Of a DNA stretch of 64,000 bases, positions 1 through 14,120 are shown piece after piece (within the stretch, counting starts at the first letter, position 1; the number at the start of each line of letters is the position of its first letter). Where the stretch lies: the NCBI GenBank assembly GCA_014773175.1, contig VXCM01000967.1, forward strand, positions 62,001-126,000, in the 5' to 3' direction. The notes below the pieces were generated by a model, which made no database searches, was not told the origin of the DNA, and saw only the letters and a list, made by a program, of their open reading frames with translations. This DNA is from Lucifuga dentata. Taxonomy: Eukaryota > Chordata > Actinopteri > Ophidiiformes > Bythitidae. The position numbers and the translations under genes were made by a program.

Positions 1-3000
1 TCTGTACAACGCATCTCCATTAAGTAAAGGATTAGCATACTTCACCCATACCCCTCCCCCCAGCCCCTCTGCTGTTTCTCTCCTCATCTCTCTCAACTGT
101 CAGTCTGTCTCTGTCTTTGACATCATAAATCTCAGCTTTGAATATGACTCTGAATTATGAGCTTTTTTTAAATTTTTTTTTTATGGCTACACACACACAT
201 TACAATATAGCTGCAACTCATCCTCACCCACAGTCCTCGCTTCCTTCCTATTTATCTCCCAAGTGATGTGCTCCGCTTGGCTCACATTCACACACAGAGA
301 CCACAAAGACATAGTGAAGTACAAGTATATATTTATATACTATCAAACAATACTTATACCTCCTATTTCTGTCCTGAATGAATGCTTTCCCTTACTGTGC
401 AGTTTACATTGTGGAGAAAAGCTAGTGACAAGATATTATGAGAACAAAACGCCACCAGCATTATGGATAGTAAACCTCCAGAGTCATTTATGGATTAAGG
501 ATAATGCAGTACGATGACAGGGAAATTAGAAGTAGCATAATAGATCATTATAGATTTGTTAATTCCCACCTCTGCTCTTAGATGTGCTTATGCAGCTAAA
601 TCGGACAAATTCTTTGGTCACTAATACATTGCGTTTTCTTTAACCTCTCTTATAATGTAGGGTTTTGTTAGCATACTCTGTGGTTTTGGATCTTTATTTT
701 CACTTTTCTGATTTAATGGGAGACCTTGGAAAGTACTGCAGCACTGAATAGCTTCTGTTCATAACACTGAAAGCACTGTGCAGTTTGCTCTGAAGATTGG
801 CCACATGAACATACTCTGTTGTGGAAATAAAATTAAATACTACTCCAGTTTTTCTCCATAAAGCAACAGAAGGAAGCTTGAGAATAGTGAATGTCATTCC
901 TATGGTTTTAAAACAACGAGGCTTTTTCACACATCCATGTGGTCATAATACTGTACAAAGTGCTTTTTGTTAACTTTTGCCTTTGGAAGTATGAGGATCT
1001 ATGCTCATATTACTCTGAAATTAACTTTTCTTTGTTTTCTTTTTTGTTTTTTGGCTCCAAAATAAATGCTTTCATCCATTGTCAGACCTTAACACAATTG
1101 AGGTTCTTAGTAAAAAAAAAAAAAAAANAAAAAAAAAAAAAAAATCATGAATTTGACAGATGAATGGAATCTGCTGCTTATTTTACACATTTAGCTGACA
1201 TTATCATGCAAACTGACTTTAACTGAGCACAAATAGTTAACAGGCTTAATTCTAAGGCCATTAAAATGGTATGCATTAAAATGGTATAAGCCAGAGCACA
1301 ACAGCTCCAGTGTCCCTAAGAATGATAGAACATTTTATTTTTTTCAAGCAAAAGGCCATGACTGAATTCTTTGTCATTCTTCAGTTCACAGAACCTGTTT
1401 TACTTGAAAAGATTTGTTTTGACATCAAGATTAATACTACACAGATAATGGTTTGGAGTTTTGAGAAGTGGAACATGAACCAAGTGTGTTATTGTTCTAA
1501 GTTTATTGTAAGCAGAGGCTTTTTCTAAAAAGAAGCAGGAGGCTGTGTTGGATCTGGAACACAGAGTTTTATACAAATGTCCAGCATACAAAATAGTTGT
1601 CTGACTTTTTGTCCTCCTCTCGTGGCGTAGGCATGCGTGTGTTTGTGTGTGTGGTTGCGTGTGGTAAGTGGGTTGAATGAAGACATTTTAGTTTAGGCTG
1701 AAGTTAGAGTTAGGCATATATTGTTTAGAATTAAAGTTTGGTGCGCTGGAGAGTGATATGTGATCAAAAACTGCATATAGAAAAAAACCCCTCTATTTTT
1801 ATATTCTCACTGTGATGTTTTAATTTCTAGAGATCTGATATGTGTCCAAACTTAGAAAAACTTCAGAGAAAAATTCTACTTAGGAAACAGATTATATGTA
1901 CTTTCAGAGAGAAATTTCTACTTCCAACAAATCCACCCTTTTATATATCCAGTGTATGTAAATGTAAACAAATAATCAATACTAAACAGTTAACAAGAAT
2001 TGGATCTAAATCCAGCTTCTATATAATTAATATACTTTCCTATACTTCCTATTTTTACATTTTACTTAATATGTAATAATAGCAAATGGCTGTTTATGTG
2101 CTCTGCATTATTCTTTCTTCATTTGCCCTGCTGAATCCTGTTACTGCAGTGACCTTATTTCTCAACAGGGATCAATAAAGCTCCATCTTATCTTGTCTAA
2201 CCATCAATGAATTACCAGACCAGAAAGCCTTTTAGGTCTAAACTGTGCTGATGTCCAGTGGAATCTGTGGTCATGTCAGGCAGGCAGTGTGGCCACAGCA
2301 AACTATGCTTACAGTATCTCTAAAGGCCCATTGACATGTCTTGTATCAAGTTACAAAATGTTCTATGAATGTTTGTCTTTTCCTTCACAGTCAATGTGCA
2401 TGAACATTATTTTTAAGACAAGCTCAGTTGAGTTTTATTCCAAAGTGAAATCGAAGAAAGATGTCATAAAGTCTACCTGCCTCTATTTCTGATTTATTAG
2501 GACATACTAACAATGACATTATACACATCTCAGTATCCAGAATCATATTTCTCCTCTTATTCTAAAACTACTTTGGGACTTTTCAAGGACCGCATATTCT
2601 TATATTATTGTCAATAATGAGGAATTACCCTATACCTCATATTACCTCAAAATGTAAATAGAAATCACTCAGCATGAAGCCACATTCACAGCACTCTGCA
2701 CATTTTTTAAGGCAGACTCAGCTGCTTTGCTAAGATTGCTGCTCCTGGCATCTTTTCAGTCAGAACTGAGATAAGTTGTGATGTTTAAAGCAACATTTCT
2801 GGTGTTAAATAGTTTTTAAGCTGACCAATCACAGAATATGAATGAGCAGAAATTCACAATATATCACTGGTTGAAATAAAATTGGAGAAATCCCCAGTAG
2901 GCGAAACTGGCAGCAGTTTCTGCCCGCTATGCAGAAATACTGTTAACTGATAGCGTTGCCTGCAGCCGTGAGTCATTATGCAAACAAAATGAGAGTCATG

Positions 3001-4672
3001 CAACACACTTTTTAGGAAAGTGAAATAGTGTTAACATCCAGCAGAGCAGCAAAACACAAGCATTAACACTACCACCATCACTAATACTAACTCAACACCT
3101 CATCATTAGTTTGCCATGTTGTTGCTTGAACTGTGGAACATTCAATGTTCATTTACTAAGAACAACATTGTAACTCAGGTAAAATCTCTCACACACACTG
3201 ATCTGACACTGACATTACCTCACCTATTACAGAATCTGATTTTAGCTCTGATTTTCCACTCGCGGACATCGCTGATAAAAGCTCCAGAGAGATCGCTAAG
3301 TGTGAACTGTTCAAACATGAAATCTGGGAGACATGCTGATGCAGGCTCAACCTCTGGACCTTTCAGGGAGTCCAAAATCTTTTAGTGTGAAATATGAAAT
3401 GACAGCAGTGACAAGCTGCACACGACAGCGTAAGACACAAGCCGTTTTTTTTTTTTTTTTTTTTTTAAATCTCTGCAATTAGCACACAAATAACTTTGAA
3501 AGTGAGCTGCTTGTGAACATCCATTTTTGGAAAAGTAAATCCTGTCTTGTGCAATCTTGCATCACTTCCCTTCTCACGAGTTTGGAGACCAGACAGACTC
3601 CACTGGGATTTGTCCTTGTAACAGATCTTGTAATTTGGTGACCCCTGTAACTGATCATCATGTAGTTTGCTCACTGCAATTACTTCAAGATATGACTTCA
3701 AGAGGATAAACTCAGTCTGCACAGTCCACCAAATCTCAGTAAAGGTGTTTTATTAAGCTTGTGTACACAAGATAAAAAATATGAACAGAAGTTTGGGGCT
3801 CCATATGTAGTATCCTGTAGTCTACATATTGTATAAAACACACACTGTCTCTCTCTCTACTGTGGTAAAGTCTGTGGAGCTGTGCAACATGAAGCAGCAA
3901 CAATCCAAAAGTAGCAGGGTGTGTGTGTGTACAGGACCGTCAGTGCCACAACGTGAAAGGGCCTTTCTGCTGCTGTATCCCTTTCTGTGTTTACTTAGCC
4001 TGTCCATGTAATGATAGGGATATCTGTAAAACTACCACTCTCTCCCTCTCTCTCCAGCTGTTGGTTTATAGTTCAGCCACTGAAAGGTTAGTGACTTCTC
4101 CTGCATAGAATGGCTGCTATTTCTGCACCAATCCCTCACTTCATGCATTTCTCAAGTTGGATCACACCAGAGAAGACGACCATGCAAACCTGCCTCTACT
4201 TCACTCTTTCTGATGTTTCCCAGGGTTGGTCCACCTGAGGGATGTGAATGAAAGATAACACTGTTGCTATGTTTTCCCCATCACTTTATAGGATTTCTAA
4301 TTTAACGGCAGACAGCATGTGCAAAGAAACTGCTGTCATCCTTATGTCTCATAATGTTCTTTCTTCCTTTCTATTCTCTGCAGACAAAGCCAGCGTCCCT
4401 CTTGTTTTTGTGCTCTCCAGTGCGTGAAACAATGTGAGCATCCATAAAAGAGCTGCTGCTTCATCTTTGTCTCTTTCTGTCACTGAAGTGTTCGCTGGCG
4501 CATGTGTTATTAGTCTTACAGTCATAAAAGTGGGATGGACAAGATGTCTGGGTCTGTTCTGGGCTTTTATTCACATGACAGTGACATAGCAGTGGAGGCA
4601 AAGCCAGAAATGTTCATAGGTAGATATAAGTTTTCATTGGAATCCCAGTTTATATGTGATTATAGTTTACTT

Positions 4673-4676
<4 letters not shown>

Positions 4677-4747
<71 letters not shown>
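4677..4747. repeat. Compound microsatellite (CT)n(CA)n
   Basis: About 21 CT units pass directly into about 14 CA units. The short open frame running through it is a low-complexity artefact. Confidence 0.97.
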
Positions 4748-4749
<2 letters not shown>

Positions 4750-5252
4750 AGGGAACGTATTTGCCCCTAGTATTCACCTCTGTCCTATTAGTGGCAGAAA
4801 GCCTCTGGTTGCCGGAGTTACGGGATATTCTGGGATAGTGTTCCACAGGGTGTAAATATAGATGACACACCCTCTGCCTTTAATGTGCCACACACACACA
4901 GTCTATCAATGTCCTGTTCCTGAAATCTCTCCCACAACTATGACATCACAGCAAACATGGCAATCTTTAAAGTTGTTCATTATTTGGATTTTCTTATCTG
5001 AGTTTGATATTTTAATGATACTTGTTTAATTTTAAGTTGAAGGCAAAAAATATTTCGTTATTGGGTCTCCAGATTTGACTCCCACACGTGCTTTGTTACT
5101 TTATTGGACCCACTGGAATCGAACATTCTTTTCTGAAAGCCTTTAGAACTGAATCCCAGGCTGAGTCTCATTGAAAGCAGCATTGCTTATGTATAAATAG
5201 ATCCTCTCCCCAAAAAATGCTGTTATCCGATCCCTGCTTTTACAGTAACATC

Positions 5253-5303
<51 letters not shown>
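5253..5303. repeat. Microsatellite (GA)n
   Basis: An uninterrupted GA run of about 25 units in intronic sequence. Confidence 0.97.
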
Positions 5304-5307
<4 letters not shown>

Positions 5308-6027
5308 CTTTAAAACTTGGTGAGAGATTGTGCATTTGGGATATGTATATGGCATAATTTTGGCTTTATGACTGAAAGTTGGTATAATATTTTATACATT
5401 CTACAATCTACATTTGTTCAGTATTTAAAAATATATATAATATGACATAAAGTCTTTAGTGGCCATTTTCTCAAGATGACCTTGTCTCTGCTGTCAATAT
5501 ACACATAACGTGTGCTCTTGCACAAACAGCTGATATTAAGTCTTTCGGCAACTATGAAAAGGTACAATTATAACGTATTATATCAAATAATGTATGTTTG
5601 AAGAGATTTCCAAAATTCTCCTCAACCCATTAAGAAGCATGTAATACTTGTTTTGCAATTGAAAACAGTTTTTAAAAACAATTACACAACTTAGTTAAAA
5701 AAAAAGAAAAAAAAATTCAAACTTTCAGCTAGCATGCAGGCTCATTCTAAGATCTTTCTTCCATGGGAGATTTTCAGACCAATTGTGGTTGAGTAATTCT
5801 GAAAATAGAAAATGAATTCACGGCTTCTTTATCTGTACAACTGTTTAGTGGACAAGGTCAAAACATGCTCATAGAGAAACATGAGTAACTCACATTTCAG
5901 CCGATTTAATTTTTTTGGTTTCCTATTGGGATATAGATGCATGAAATAAAGACTGGATTGAGCTGTGGTCTCCGTAAACAGATGAAACCAGACTCAAACA
6001 GAAAGTGCGGCACAGTAAAGGGTTGTT

Positions 6028-6067
6028 TTGTGGTTTTAATTGCTTTTATAAGCAATTAAAACCACAA
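6028..6067. repeat. Perfect hairpin, 18-bp arms, 4-nt loop
   Basis: The arm TTGTGGTTTTAATTGCTT is followed by the loop TTAT and then its exact reverse complement. No longer flanking inverted repeat is visible. It could be a remnant of a MITE end or a chance palindrome of recent origin. Confidence 0.9.
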
Positions 6068-7295
6068 TCTGTAAAGCTGCATCTCCTCTTTGAACAAGTC
6101 CATTAGACAACATGTCTATTCAACAGCAGTTGAATGAACTGATTCACACAGAGCGGCTGTACAATCACAACAGTACTTTGGTCTACAATGGTCTCTCTTT
6201 GACCATTCACTGCCACTCTGTGTATAGCAGAGTGAGTGTTATCCTGGTGTTAGTGATGACGTATGCTGTTGATGTTATTTCAGCACTGTGATAAGCGAAC
6301 TGCAGGCTAACAGAGTCTCTTTCATGCTCAGATTTCATAGATGAGGAGGTGGAGTGAGAGCCTGACTGATGCCAAATTGACCCATAGCTTCTCCCGTAGC
6401 CTTATATTCAGATTGTGCTGTGATTACCATCACCAAGACATTATGTACACAAATAGTAAATATTGTATGCAGTAAAATGCAGAGATGTACATATAATATT
6501 CATCTCATTTTGGGAGCAATTTTTCAAATAAATGCTTTATTTGTAGCACTGAGTAGTACTAATTAAATTTTAAGGCCTACAAAAGAGGAAGAAGCCATTT
6601 TTTAAAACCCTTCTCTCCTCCACTGCTGACATTTTAAACCGCATTTGTTTTTTTTTTTTTNTTTTTTTTTTTTTTGTTTTTTTTGTGCGTGTGTATGTGG
6701 TGTAGTGTTATGTGGAATCAGCATTTTCTTCTGCTCTGGGCTACATACTGCCAGCTCCTACTGCTTAAGCTGTATCGTCAGTATTGCCCAGAACGCACTG
6801 GAAAAACATCCTCCTTGCAGGCGTCTCCTCCATTGTGCCTTCACTTTTAATTTTGCAGGCATCTGATGAAGTTTGAGGAGCGTTCTTGCTCATGTTGATG
6901 TAAGAGCATACATGCAATACCTTTACAAGGAGGCAAACTCAGCATCATTTCACGTCAAGGCTGGCTATTTTTGTCTTGGTACAGTACATATTGGCAAATT
7001 AAAAGGCCTTCTGTTCAAGTATGTTTTCCAACAAACTGTGCTGGCATGTTCGAATCCACTGGTGGGCATATATGTTGCATTTCTCATGCTGAACATGAAG
7101 AGACTTTGCTTTCATTTAGCTTAAATGCAGAAGTCAGCTTCTTTAGTATTCCAGTAAACAGATTAAGCTGTGAATGTTTTTGCAATCTGTAACAAAACCT
7201 GCTGCATCAATTGAGTTTTGGTCAGTTGAGAGCAGATACATTCTAAATGAGTTGACAGACACATAAGCCTGATATACCATCAGTTCATGAAGTTG

Positions 7296-7700
7296 TCACG
7301 CCTAACATATTAGCAACTATTTACATACTTACATATCCAGCAGATTCACACATTTAGTATTCAGGTGAAGTCATGTTTCAGTTCACCTGATGCATTTAAG
7401 ACCAATATTCACTCTCTTTTAGTTCTGCATTGATCTCCACCAACTCCTGAGAAAACATTTGGCTTGTTACATGGCTTGTTCAATAGCCACGTAATTTCTG
7501 TCATTTTATGCTGGACACATACAGTCAGCTTATTACTAGATCCATCTACCTACAATTTTATCAGAGGTTTGTGAGAACCTTTGAGAAACAATTATTTTTG
7601 ACAGCAAAACCAGAACAATGAGCCAAAAATAGCTTCATAGAGCTGCATATTTAGGAGATAACTTGCAGTGGCTTCACCAGAGCCATTTGATTTAGTATTA
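7296..7700 (+). mobile_element. Dispersed repeat family X, copy 1 (degenerate)
   Basis: The sequence shares an ordered series of words with 28160-28625: CAGCAGAT, GAAGTCATGTTTC, TCCACC or TTCACC, CCGATATTCAC or CCAATATTCAC, TCTGTTGGTCTCC or TCTGCATTGATCTCC, then AATAGCCAC. The order and spacing are kept over roughly 150 bp and become patchy afterwards. This is typical of two old copies of one non-autonomous transposon. No terminal repeats could be fixed, so the class is unknown and the limits are approximate. Confidence 0.6.
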
Positions 7701-9600
7701 ATATGAAAAATATTGGTAAATGTAGCTTTAAATTAAATTATCAACAGCACATAGATTTAGTTACTTTCCACTTGTGGTTTTAGTTCCTCGTGTTTGAGCA
7801 GAATTAAATCTAAAATTTCAGAAACAGTAGTAGAATACTAAGTATCATAATAAAGACACACATAATCTCCCAGCCAGTGATATGGTGCTGGTTCCGTCTC
7901 ACAGGAGTGAATGTTCAGCTTAGCTCGACTCTCACACCCTCCCAATGGAAAACCTTTATGCCACATCACGATGGCAAGAGCGGGCACTTTACACGATGAT
8001 CTCATGTCCCGACTTCATGGGGAATAAGTGAGTATCTCTCATCAGCAATGCTTGATGGGAATCAGGAAGCTCCTCCCAGAGACACAAACACAGGAAACAC
8101 ACAAAGGATCACATCACTCTCTCTGTTTTCCTTTCACATCTCAATGTCTCACTCCCTTCCACTATCCATAACACTGTTTTCACTCACCTTTGTTGTATCC
8201 ATTTAAACTGTGTGTGGATGTGTGTTTATATTCAGTGTACATCTACAATATCCACTGTACAGCATAGGGTGTTTGAGCTGTGCCAAGTCTTACATGTTAG
8301 CCTCTATTTTGGGTCTCTGGCTTTTTTCTTTAATATGGTTGACATTATGAAGATAAAGTAACATACATAAGCTTACTGTCCTCAGAGACAGATCTACTTC
8401 TCTAAAACACCTACATGGTTTGACCAGTTCAGCTGGACTAGGGTTCATGGTGCTCGTTGTTATGGTTTGTTTGGGCAGGCCTGAACCATTGTAATTGCTC
8501 TCGGTTGAAAACCGAAGCAATAATATTGAGAAGGTCCAGTTTCAAATGAAGTCTGGAATGGTTTATTGGCGGTGTGGACATGATCCAAACTAATTCTGAA
8601 CAAACTGCAAGATTATCTGTTGATCTAATGATTGGACTGGTGCAGGTGGTAAACATTAAATTACACATTTGCTAACCCATAATCCAATAACAATGGATGC
8701 TGTGCCATAAACTTACCTAACACATCTTCAAATTAACAAACTCAAGTTTAACATGTCATTGCATGTGCAGAGATGCACCTCATTCTCCTCCTGATAAGCC
8801 GCATGAAGGTAAACCATATGAAAGTCTTCTTTGCATAACGTGAGGCAAAATCTGGTTTCTGTGACATTGTCTTGAATTGCATTCAAATTCAGCATTCTGC
8901 TGGCATGGTTTTGCTTGGTATATGACTATGAAAAAGCAAAGTAGCCCGATTGTTCCATGTAATGTAGCTACCCCAGCATAGTAAACTTCTTCCTGATTTT
9001 GTCACTCCCATCCCCAGACATTTCTGACCAATGAACAGAGTGAGCATACTCACATGGCTTTGATTCACTGCGTCTTTTGTGTCTGTGTAAACTAAACTAA
9101 TTAAGTTCCTAATTCAGCTCAAAGGAAATGAAATACAGGTTTGAAAATGGAGCTCAAACACTCTGCAGCTAGATTAGATTTTAAGCTTTGCGTGTGATGT
9201 ATGTCTGCTGTGTTCTGGTCAGCATGAAGTAGAAAATGCCTCATAGAGTCACATTGCTTGTTAAGACCATGTAATTAGGCAGAGAACATCAAATACTGAG
9301 GTATTTGACCCGGAAATGACTTGGCTGAGCAGAGGACAAGACAAAACAACAGCGAAAAAGCCAGCAGACAATCTAATTGGTGTTTTGGGACACATGGAAA
9401 TTCATTCAAAACTGCAGACAGATGTGACATCTTCTGTTACTGCCATGCACATCTGTTCAGTATCACTGATTAAACTGCTGCAGGAATTGTGATACAACAA
9501 CAGAAACAATTGTCTAAAAAAACAAAAATCAAAAAAATCAAAAAACTAAATGTTATTCAGAGATGAGCATGGAAACTAAGCTGAAGGACAAGCATGTGTC

Positions 9601-9630
9601 TTGTGTGTGTGTGTGTGTGTGTGTCTGTAC
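9601..9630 (-). promoter_or_regulatory. palm2: CA-repeat directly after a palm2 donor site
   Basis: On the transcript strand the donor reads CAG|GTACAG and passes at once into ACACAC repeats. In vertebrates intronic CA repeats near a donor are bound by hnRNP L and can change exon inclusion. An effect here is inference. Confidence 0.5.
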
Positions 9631-9752
9631 CTGTGTATCATGTCTTCCAACCTCTTCCCATGTTCTTCATCCTGTTCCAGCTGTTTTCGCCGTGCCTCCT
9701 CTTCCTCTACTCCTATACCCTGGAGGAGCCATCGCTCCCGCATGGCTTTGGA
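9631..9752 (-). CDS. palm2: Paralemmin-2 coding exon (SKAMRERWLLQG block)
   Basis: This internal exon of 122 bp encodes 40 full codons plus two bases. It starts with SKAMRERWLLQG and continues through the acidic stretch GVEEEEARR to GKRLEDMIH. The SK-x-x-RE(K/R)WLL-x-G block is the hallmark of the paralemmin N-terminal coiled coil, and the EEEEARR run matches paralemmin-2 best. The acceptor CTTAG precedes TCC and the donor is CAG|GTACAG. It enters in phase 0, which fits the exon at 18768-18848, and leaves in phase 2. Paralemmins are lipid-anchored proteins at the inner face of the plasma membrane that influence cell shape. In mammals PALM2 transcripts can run on into AKAP2. The minus-strand gene continues past the left edge. 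The plus-strand frame over the same bases is a shadow. Confidence 0.9.
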
Positions 9753-11161
9753 CTAAGGAAGAAGCAGAAAGTTGCTTACTGCAGGGCTTCAGGTCACATA
9801 ACTGTCACATTCTGGTAGCCATATTAAACACTGAACTTGTTCATCTCTTTCTGGTTTTAACTTTTACAGATACAATTGTCATGTTAATGAGAATGTTTGC
9901 TAAATGAGCCTGACAGCTACTTAGTTTGCTTAGGTTAACTGAACTCACTCTACTCAAATTATAACAAGTATTTTTGAATTAATGATAAAAATGTTAACTG
10001 TGCTGCATGTACATTTACTTTGCGTTGACTTCCTGCTTTTCTGTCAGATTTTACTGGACTGTAATGCACTTCTGATATATTCTAGCACATAAGGACTATG
10101 CTGTTTGTTCAGGTTACTACATTCTTCAAGTTCCAGTTCAAGATTATTTGGGGTTGGGTCCAAGTTATATCCAGTGTAAAAGGGGTCAGGGTAGAGTCCT
10201 GTGCTATTGCTGTGGCCTCGAGTCTGTGTGTCAGTGTGCTATGTCCAGCAGATCCCTAAACTCTGGTCATGTGGTGCATCATAATCAATGCAGGAGAAAA
10301 CACATTACATTGATTCTTAGGACACTGCTTATTTATTGGTGCTTTTTTTTTGACCAGTGTAGGTGTTCTCTCTCTGTCCGGGTCGATTGCATTTTGGATG
10401 GATTTCAGTTATCCTCAGGTCTGTTTTGGATGGGTCTAACTGTTATCAGGTTCCTTTTGGATCTGTTCTTTTTTTTTTTTTTTTTTTTNTTTTTTTTTTT
10501 TTTTTTTTGAAAATTAATTTATTAATCTATAGTTTCAAGCAGGTTTTCTGAGTCATTTTTCAATTAGATCCAGATTATTGTATCTGTTAAGACTTCTGGT
10601 GTGCTGGCCTGTAATGGATGCACTCAAATCAAACACTCCTCTTCAACTATCCAAGTAAAAACAAATAAAATTTAGGGTGTATACGGTTGGATGCTGAATA
10701 TGTCCTGGAAGCTCAGAATGTGATTGCTTGAGTTAATGGTTAGCGAGTAAAGCCAAGGAACAAATAGGCTTCAACTGACATTTAACTAAACCAATAAGAT
10801 TATAGTGGCTCTGCAACAATTCAACCATCAGCTTTCTTTCTAAGAAATCTCTTAAAGTCAGCCGAAAGCAGCGCTGATGTCATCTCAACACTTTTTGTTT
10901 CTGATATACAGTTAAAAAAAAAAAAAAAAAANAAAAAAAAAAAAAAAAAGGGGAGGTGAAAGTAAATTTTTCTTATTTCGTTAGTGTATTTCTTTGATGT
11001 TTAAATGACACACTGTGTGTTTGTGTCAGTGTCTCCCTCTCAGTCTGGAACTCTGTTTTGTTACCACAGCAGAGTCAAACAGAGACGCACCTTCCACTGT
11101 TTACTGTCAAACTGCTGCTGTGCTTTAAAGAGCAGAACTGGCAAACAATTGGCAGCTTGAT

Positions 11162-11163
<2 letters not shown>

Positions 11164-11205
<42 letters not shown>
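11164..11205. repeat. Microsatellite (CA)n
   Basis: An uninterrupted CA run of about 21 units inside the palm2 intron. Confidence 0.97.
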
Positions 11206-11207
<2 letters not shown>

Positions 11208-12048
11208 TAGCTGCCAAATTCTGACAATAACTGTTAATAATTTTGGCAGACCTAATTGTGTGTGTGTTTCTGTCAACATGGCTAAGCTAACCAGCTATCT
11301 AAAGCCTCCACATCATAGTTTTCAGCCAGCATGTTTCTAATGAATGTGAACTTTGTAAAATGTAGGTCAACTAGACAGACTGAATAAAGTGTCATTAACC
11401 TTTTAACCATTGAGATAAAATGTAGTTTGTATTGAAAATCACCATATTTGGATTATGAGTTCAAAAAAACAATCGCAGAATATTATTTACAAAGAGCTTA
11501 GATATGTATAAAATATCATAAATCTGCTCTGTAAATGTAATAACCTTACATTTAATAATGTCATGCTTACTGTGGTGCAAATTTGAAAATCTCTACACTG
11601 CAAAATGTTTGTCAAAAGCCAACAGGAACCTTTTATTTCTTATCTCAAATGTTATTTATTCATCAATTATTTTTTCCTCCTATTCTATGCTAATTGCATA
11701 TCCAAGTTTCTTCTTCTGTGATACAGTACAACAGAGAAACTGTCATTCAACTAGAGGAAACTGTTGCTCTGTTGGTGACCTGTGACCTCTGACCTCTCTG
11801 TGGAAGGATATCACACAAAACTGTGTCATTACATAACCAAACTTTTCCATAGTGAGGACATGAATAAGGCTCTGCTGTCAACCAAACTGTTATGAATAAA
11901 ATTTTGTATGGCATATTGACCATTTGTTTCCTCTGAGAACCAGCCTGCTCTCTCTCACGCTCGCAAACTTTTCATTTCCTGTTGAGCTCTGACACACACA
12001 ACCCTCTCTCAAACTGTAGAGAGTTTTTGAGGAGCAGATCCTATTCAT

Positions 12049-12084
12049 AAAACAAACAAACAAACAAACAAACAAACAAACAAA
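12049..12084. repeat. Tetranucleotide microsatellite (AAAC)n
   Basis: About nine perfect AAAC units inside the palm2 intron. Confidence 0.97.
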
Positions 12085-14087
12085 CCCTCTATGTCTCTCT
12101 TAGGATAGTTGAAATTAATTATATTTCCATGTCAGCAAAATAGTGTACTGGGAACTTCAGACTAGAGCAAACATCAGTTATCTTCCAACATTTTCCCTGC
12201 AGAGATATTTTAAATTTTTAATAAAGACTTTGAGAATTGTTCTTTACTTGAAGTTTTGAGGGCAGAGGTTTAATATAACTAAAGTAAAATAATTTATAAT
12301 TGTTCACAGAAGACTGGTATCAGTTTCCATTTTAGTTATTAATTCCGAATATGGTTGTGTTCATTGTACTCAGAAGCTGTAACTTGGAATTATGTGATTT
12401 AGGACCACCATGCATTCAAGTTAAACAAAGTAGGAAACAACGTAGATGCCTCCACAATAACTTTTGTTTTGTTTGCTCTGTCAGACTAAAAGAAACAACA
12501 CTTTAACATTCATGAGCTATTTGTCTTTTCAAAACAACTACTGTATTGCCAATTTTATATATTTAATCAGTTACTGTCTGTATGCTGATTGAAAGAAAAT
12601 GTTTGTAAATAATTATTTGTGAATTATTGTTTACTTTGACCAGCCATATTGAAATTACATCAATACTAAACTCAGGGTTGAGGAAGCTTGCCTGATTTCT
12701 GAGTACAATTTCTAAGCATAAGAGGCGTTTTGTTTGACTTTTCTCAGGAGGTTGGAAATTCCGAGTTCCGAGTTTAAATTGAATGCAACACAAAACATGC
12801 CACTGACTTACTTATAAGCCACTCCAAAACTTAAAAGGAACATATATTCATATATTTTTGTCATTTATGTTTCTCTGATGCCAGTTAACCACCACACCAG
12901 TAACATAAACATTCATTCCTGTTTGGACCAAATCATCTTTGATTGACTTTTGGCATGTTGGGATTTATATACAATGTAAATCCCTATATCTCAGTGTGCT
13001 TCCTGTCCCTTTAATTATGTTGAGTATGGTATATATACCATATCTGCATGTACCATATCCTCTTTAAGGAGTCTGGATTGATTGTGACTTTCTGCCCCAC
13101 AGCTGTTTCTTGTTAACTGATGCTGCTGCTGAGTATAAACAGTTCTGTTGTTCTGTTTGGCACTGAGGATGAGCTGAAGCGCTGAAATATCTGCACTTGT
13201 TACGCGACCACTAAACAAGGTATATTTAAGATACAGTATATCTTTTAATATAGGTGTTTATTTTAGCTTTTTGAAGTTTTAATGGTATTTAATAGTTAAT
13301 TAACTTGACTAATAGCTAGCTAATTTAACTAGTTAATTAGCTAGTTAAAATTGTATGAAATTCTGGACTTTCTTCTTTTGAAGAAGTGTTTTGTAAATAA
13401 CAATCCAAAAATTCATCAACAAATTATGAATGACCTGAAAAACCTGAAAGTTAAAAGGAAATCTAAACCAAATCCTAAAAATCTGATTTAGAAGTAGAAG
13501 CTACAGCAGAGCATGAGTGCAGAAATCATTATGTTGTTTACCCAGTGCTGTTCTCTGAGGCCAGACCTAGATCAACATCGGCGTTCTATGAGGCTTGAAT
13601 CATGCAGCCCAGAGGTCCTTATCACGTCTCTGGGCTCTAGTCTCTGCTTCCTCTCCCAAGACCGCTGGTCCCTTGAGACTGAAGCTACAAAGGCAGCTTC
13701 ACGCTGCCTGGTTGTGTGGCACTCAGAGGTAATGGCCATTAAATGAGACTGTGACTACATTACTGATTACATCTGGAGTTCAAGCCTGCCAGTGATGTCT
13801 CAAGAAAATTAAACACAATCAGGACTCTGACTCTAATGCTCAGAAAGCCACAGCAGTACAAACTCTAGCAGGGGTAGGAGTTAAATTCCTTGGTACGTTC
13901 AAATAATAATTTCTACTTTTCATTTTTCTCAGTTGACATAATGAAGCAAAACGGAGGCATCTCACATTTTTGAGAGCAAAAAACTGGAATTACTTTTAGA
14001 TTTTCAGCAACTGAAGTTTTGATTTTTTTTTTTTTTTTNTTTTTTTTTTTTTTTTGTAGGTGGTGCTGTGGGAGGAAGAAAATAACA

Positions 14088-14120
14088 ATGTACAAGAAAA
14101 TGTAACATTTTCTTGTACAT
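14088..14120. repeat. Perfect palindrome, 16-bp arms around one base
   Basis: ATGTACAAGAAAATGT, one A, then the exact reverse complement. It lies about 30 bp after a T-run interrupted by the N at 14039, so an assembly fold-back cannot be excluded. Otherwise it is a short transposon end or a spontaneous palindrome. Confidence 0.9.

Larger units (their letters stand above)
1..9630 (-). other. palm2: Intron sequence downstream of palm2 exon 9631-9752 (runs off the left edge)
   Basis: This is the intron after the last paralemmin exon seen in the window, read on the minus strand. I looked for the next expected exon (the coiled-coil block after the RLED-type motif) on the minus strand and did not find it, so it probably lies beyond the left edge. 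The stretch holds an A-run with an N at 1128, a T-run at 3445-3466, a (CT)n(CA)n microsatellite at 4677, a (GA)n at 5254, an 18-bp-arm hairpin at 6028, a T-run with an N at 6661 and a dispersed repeat at 7296. A fragment at about 2100-2200 ends in GGGATCAATAAAG, which resembles the 3' tail of common fish retroposons. Open frames here are short and show no recognisable domain. Confidence 0.7.
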
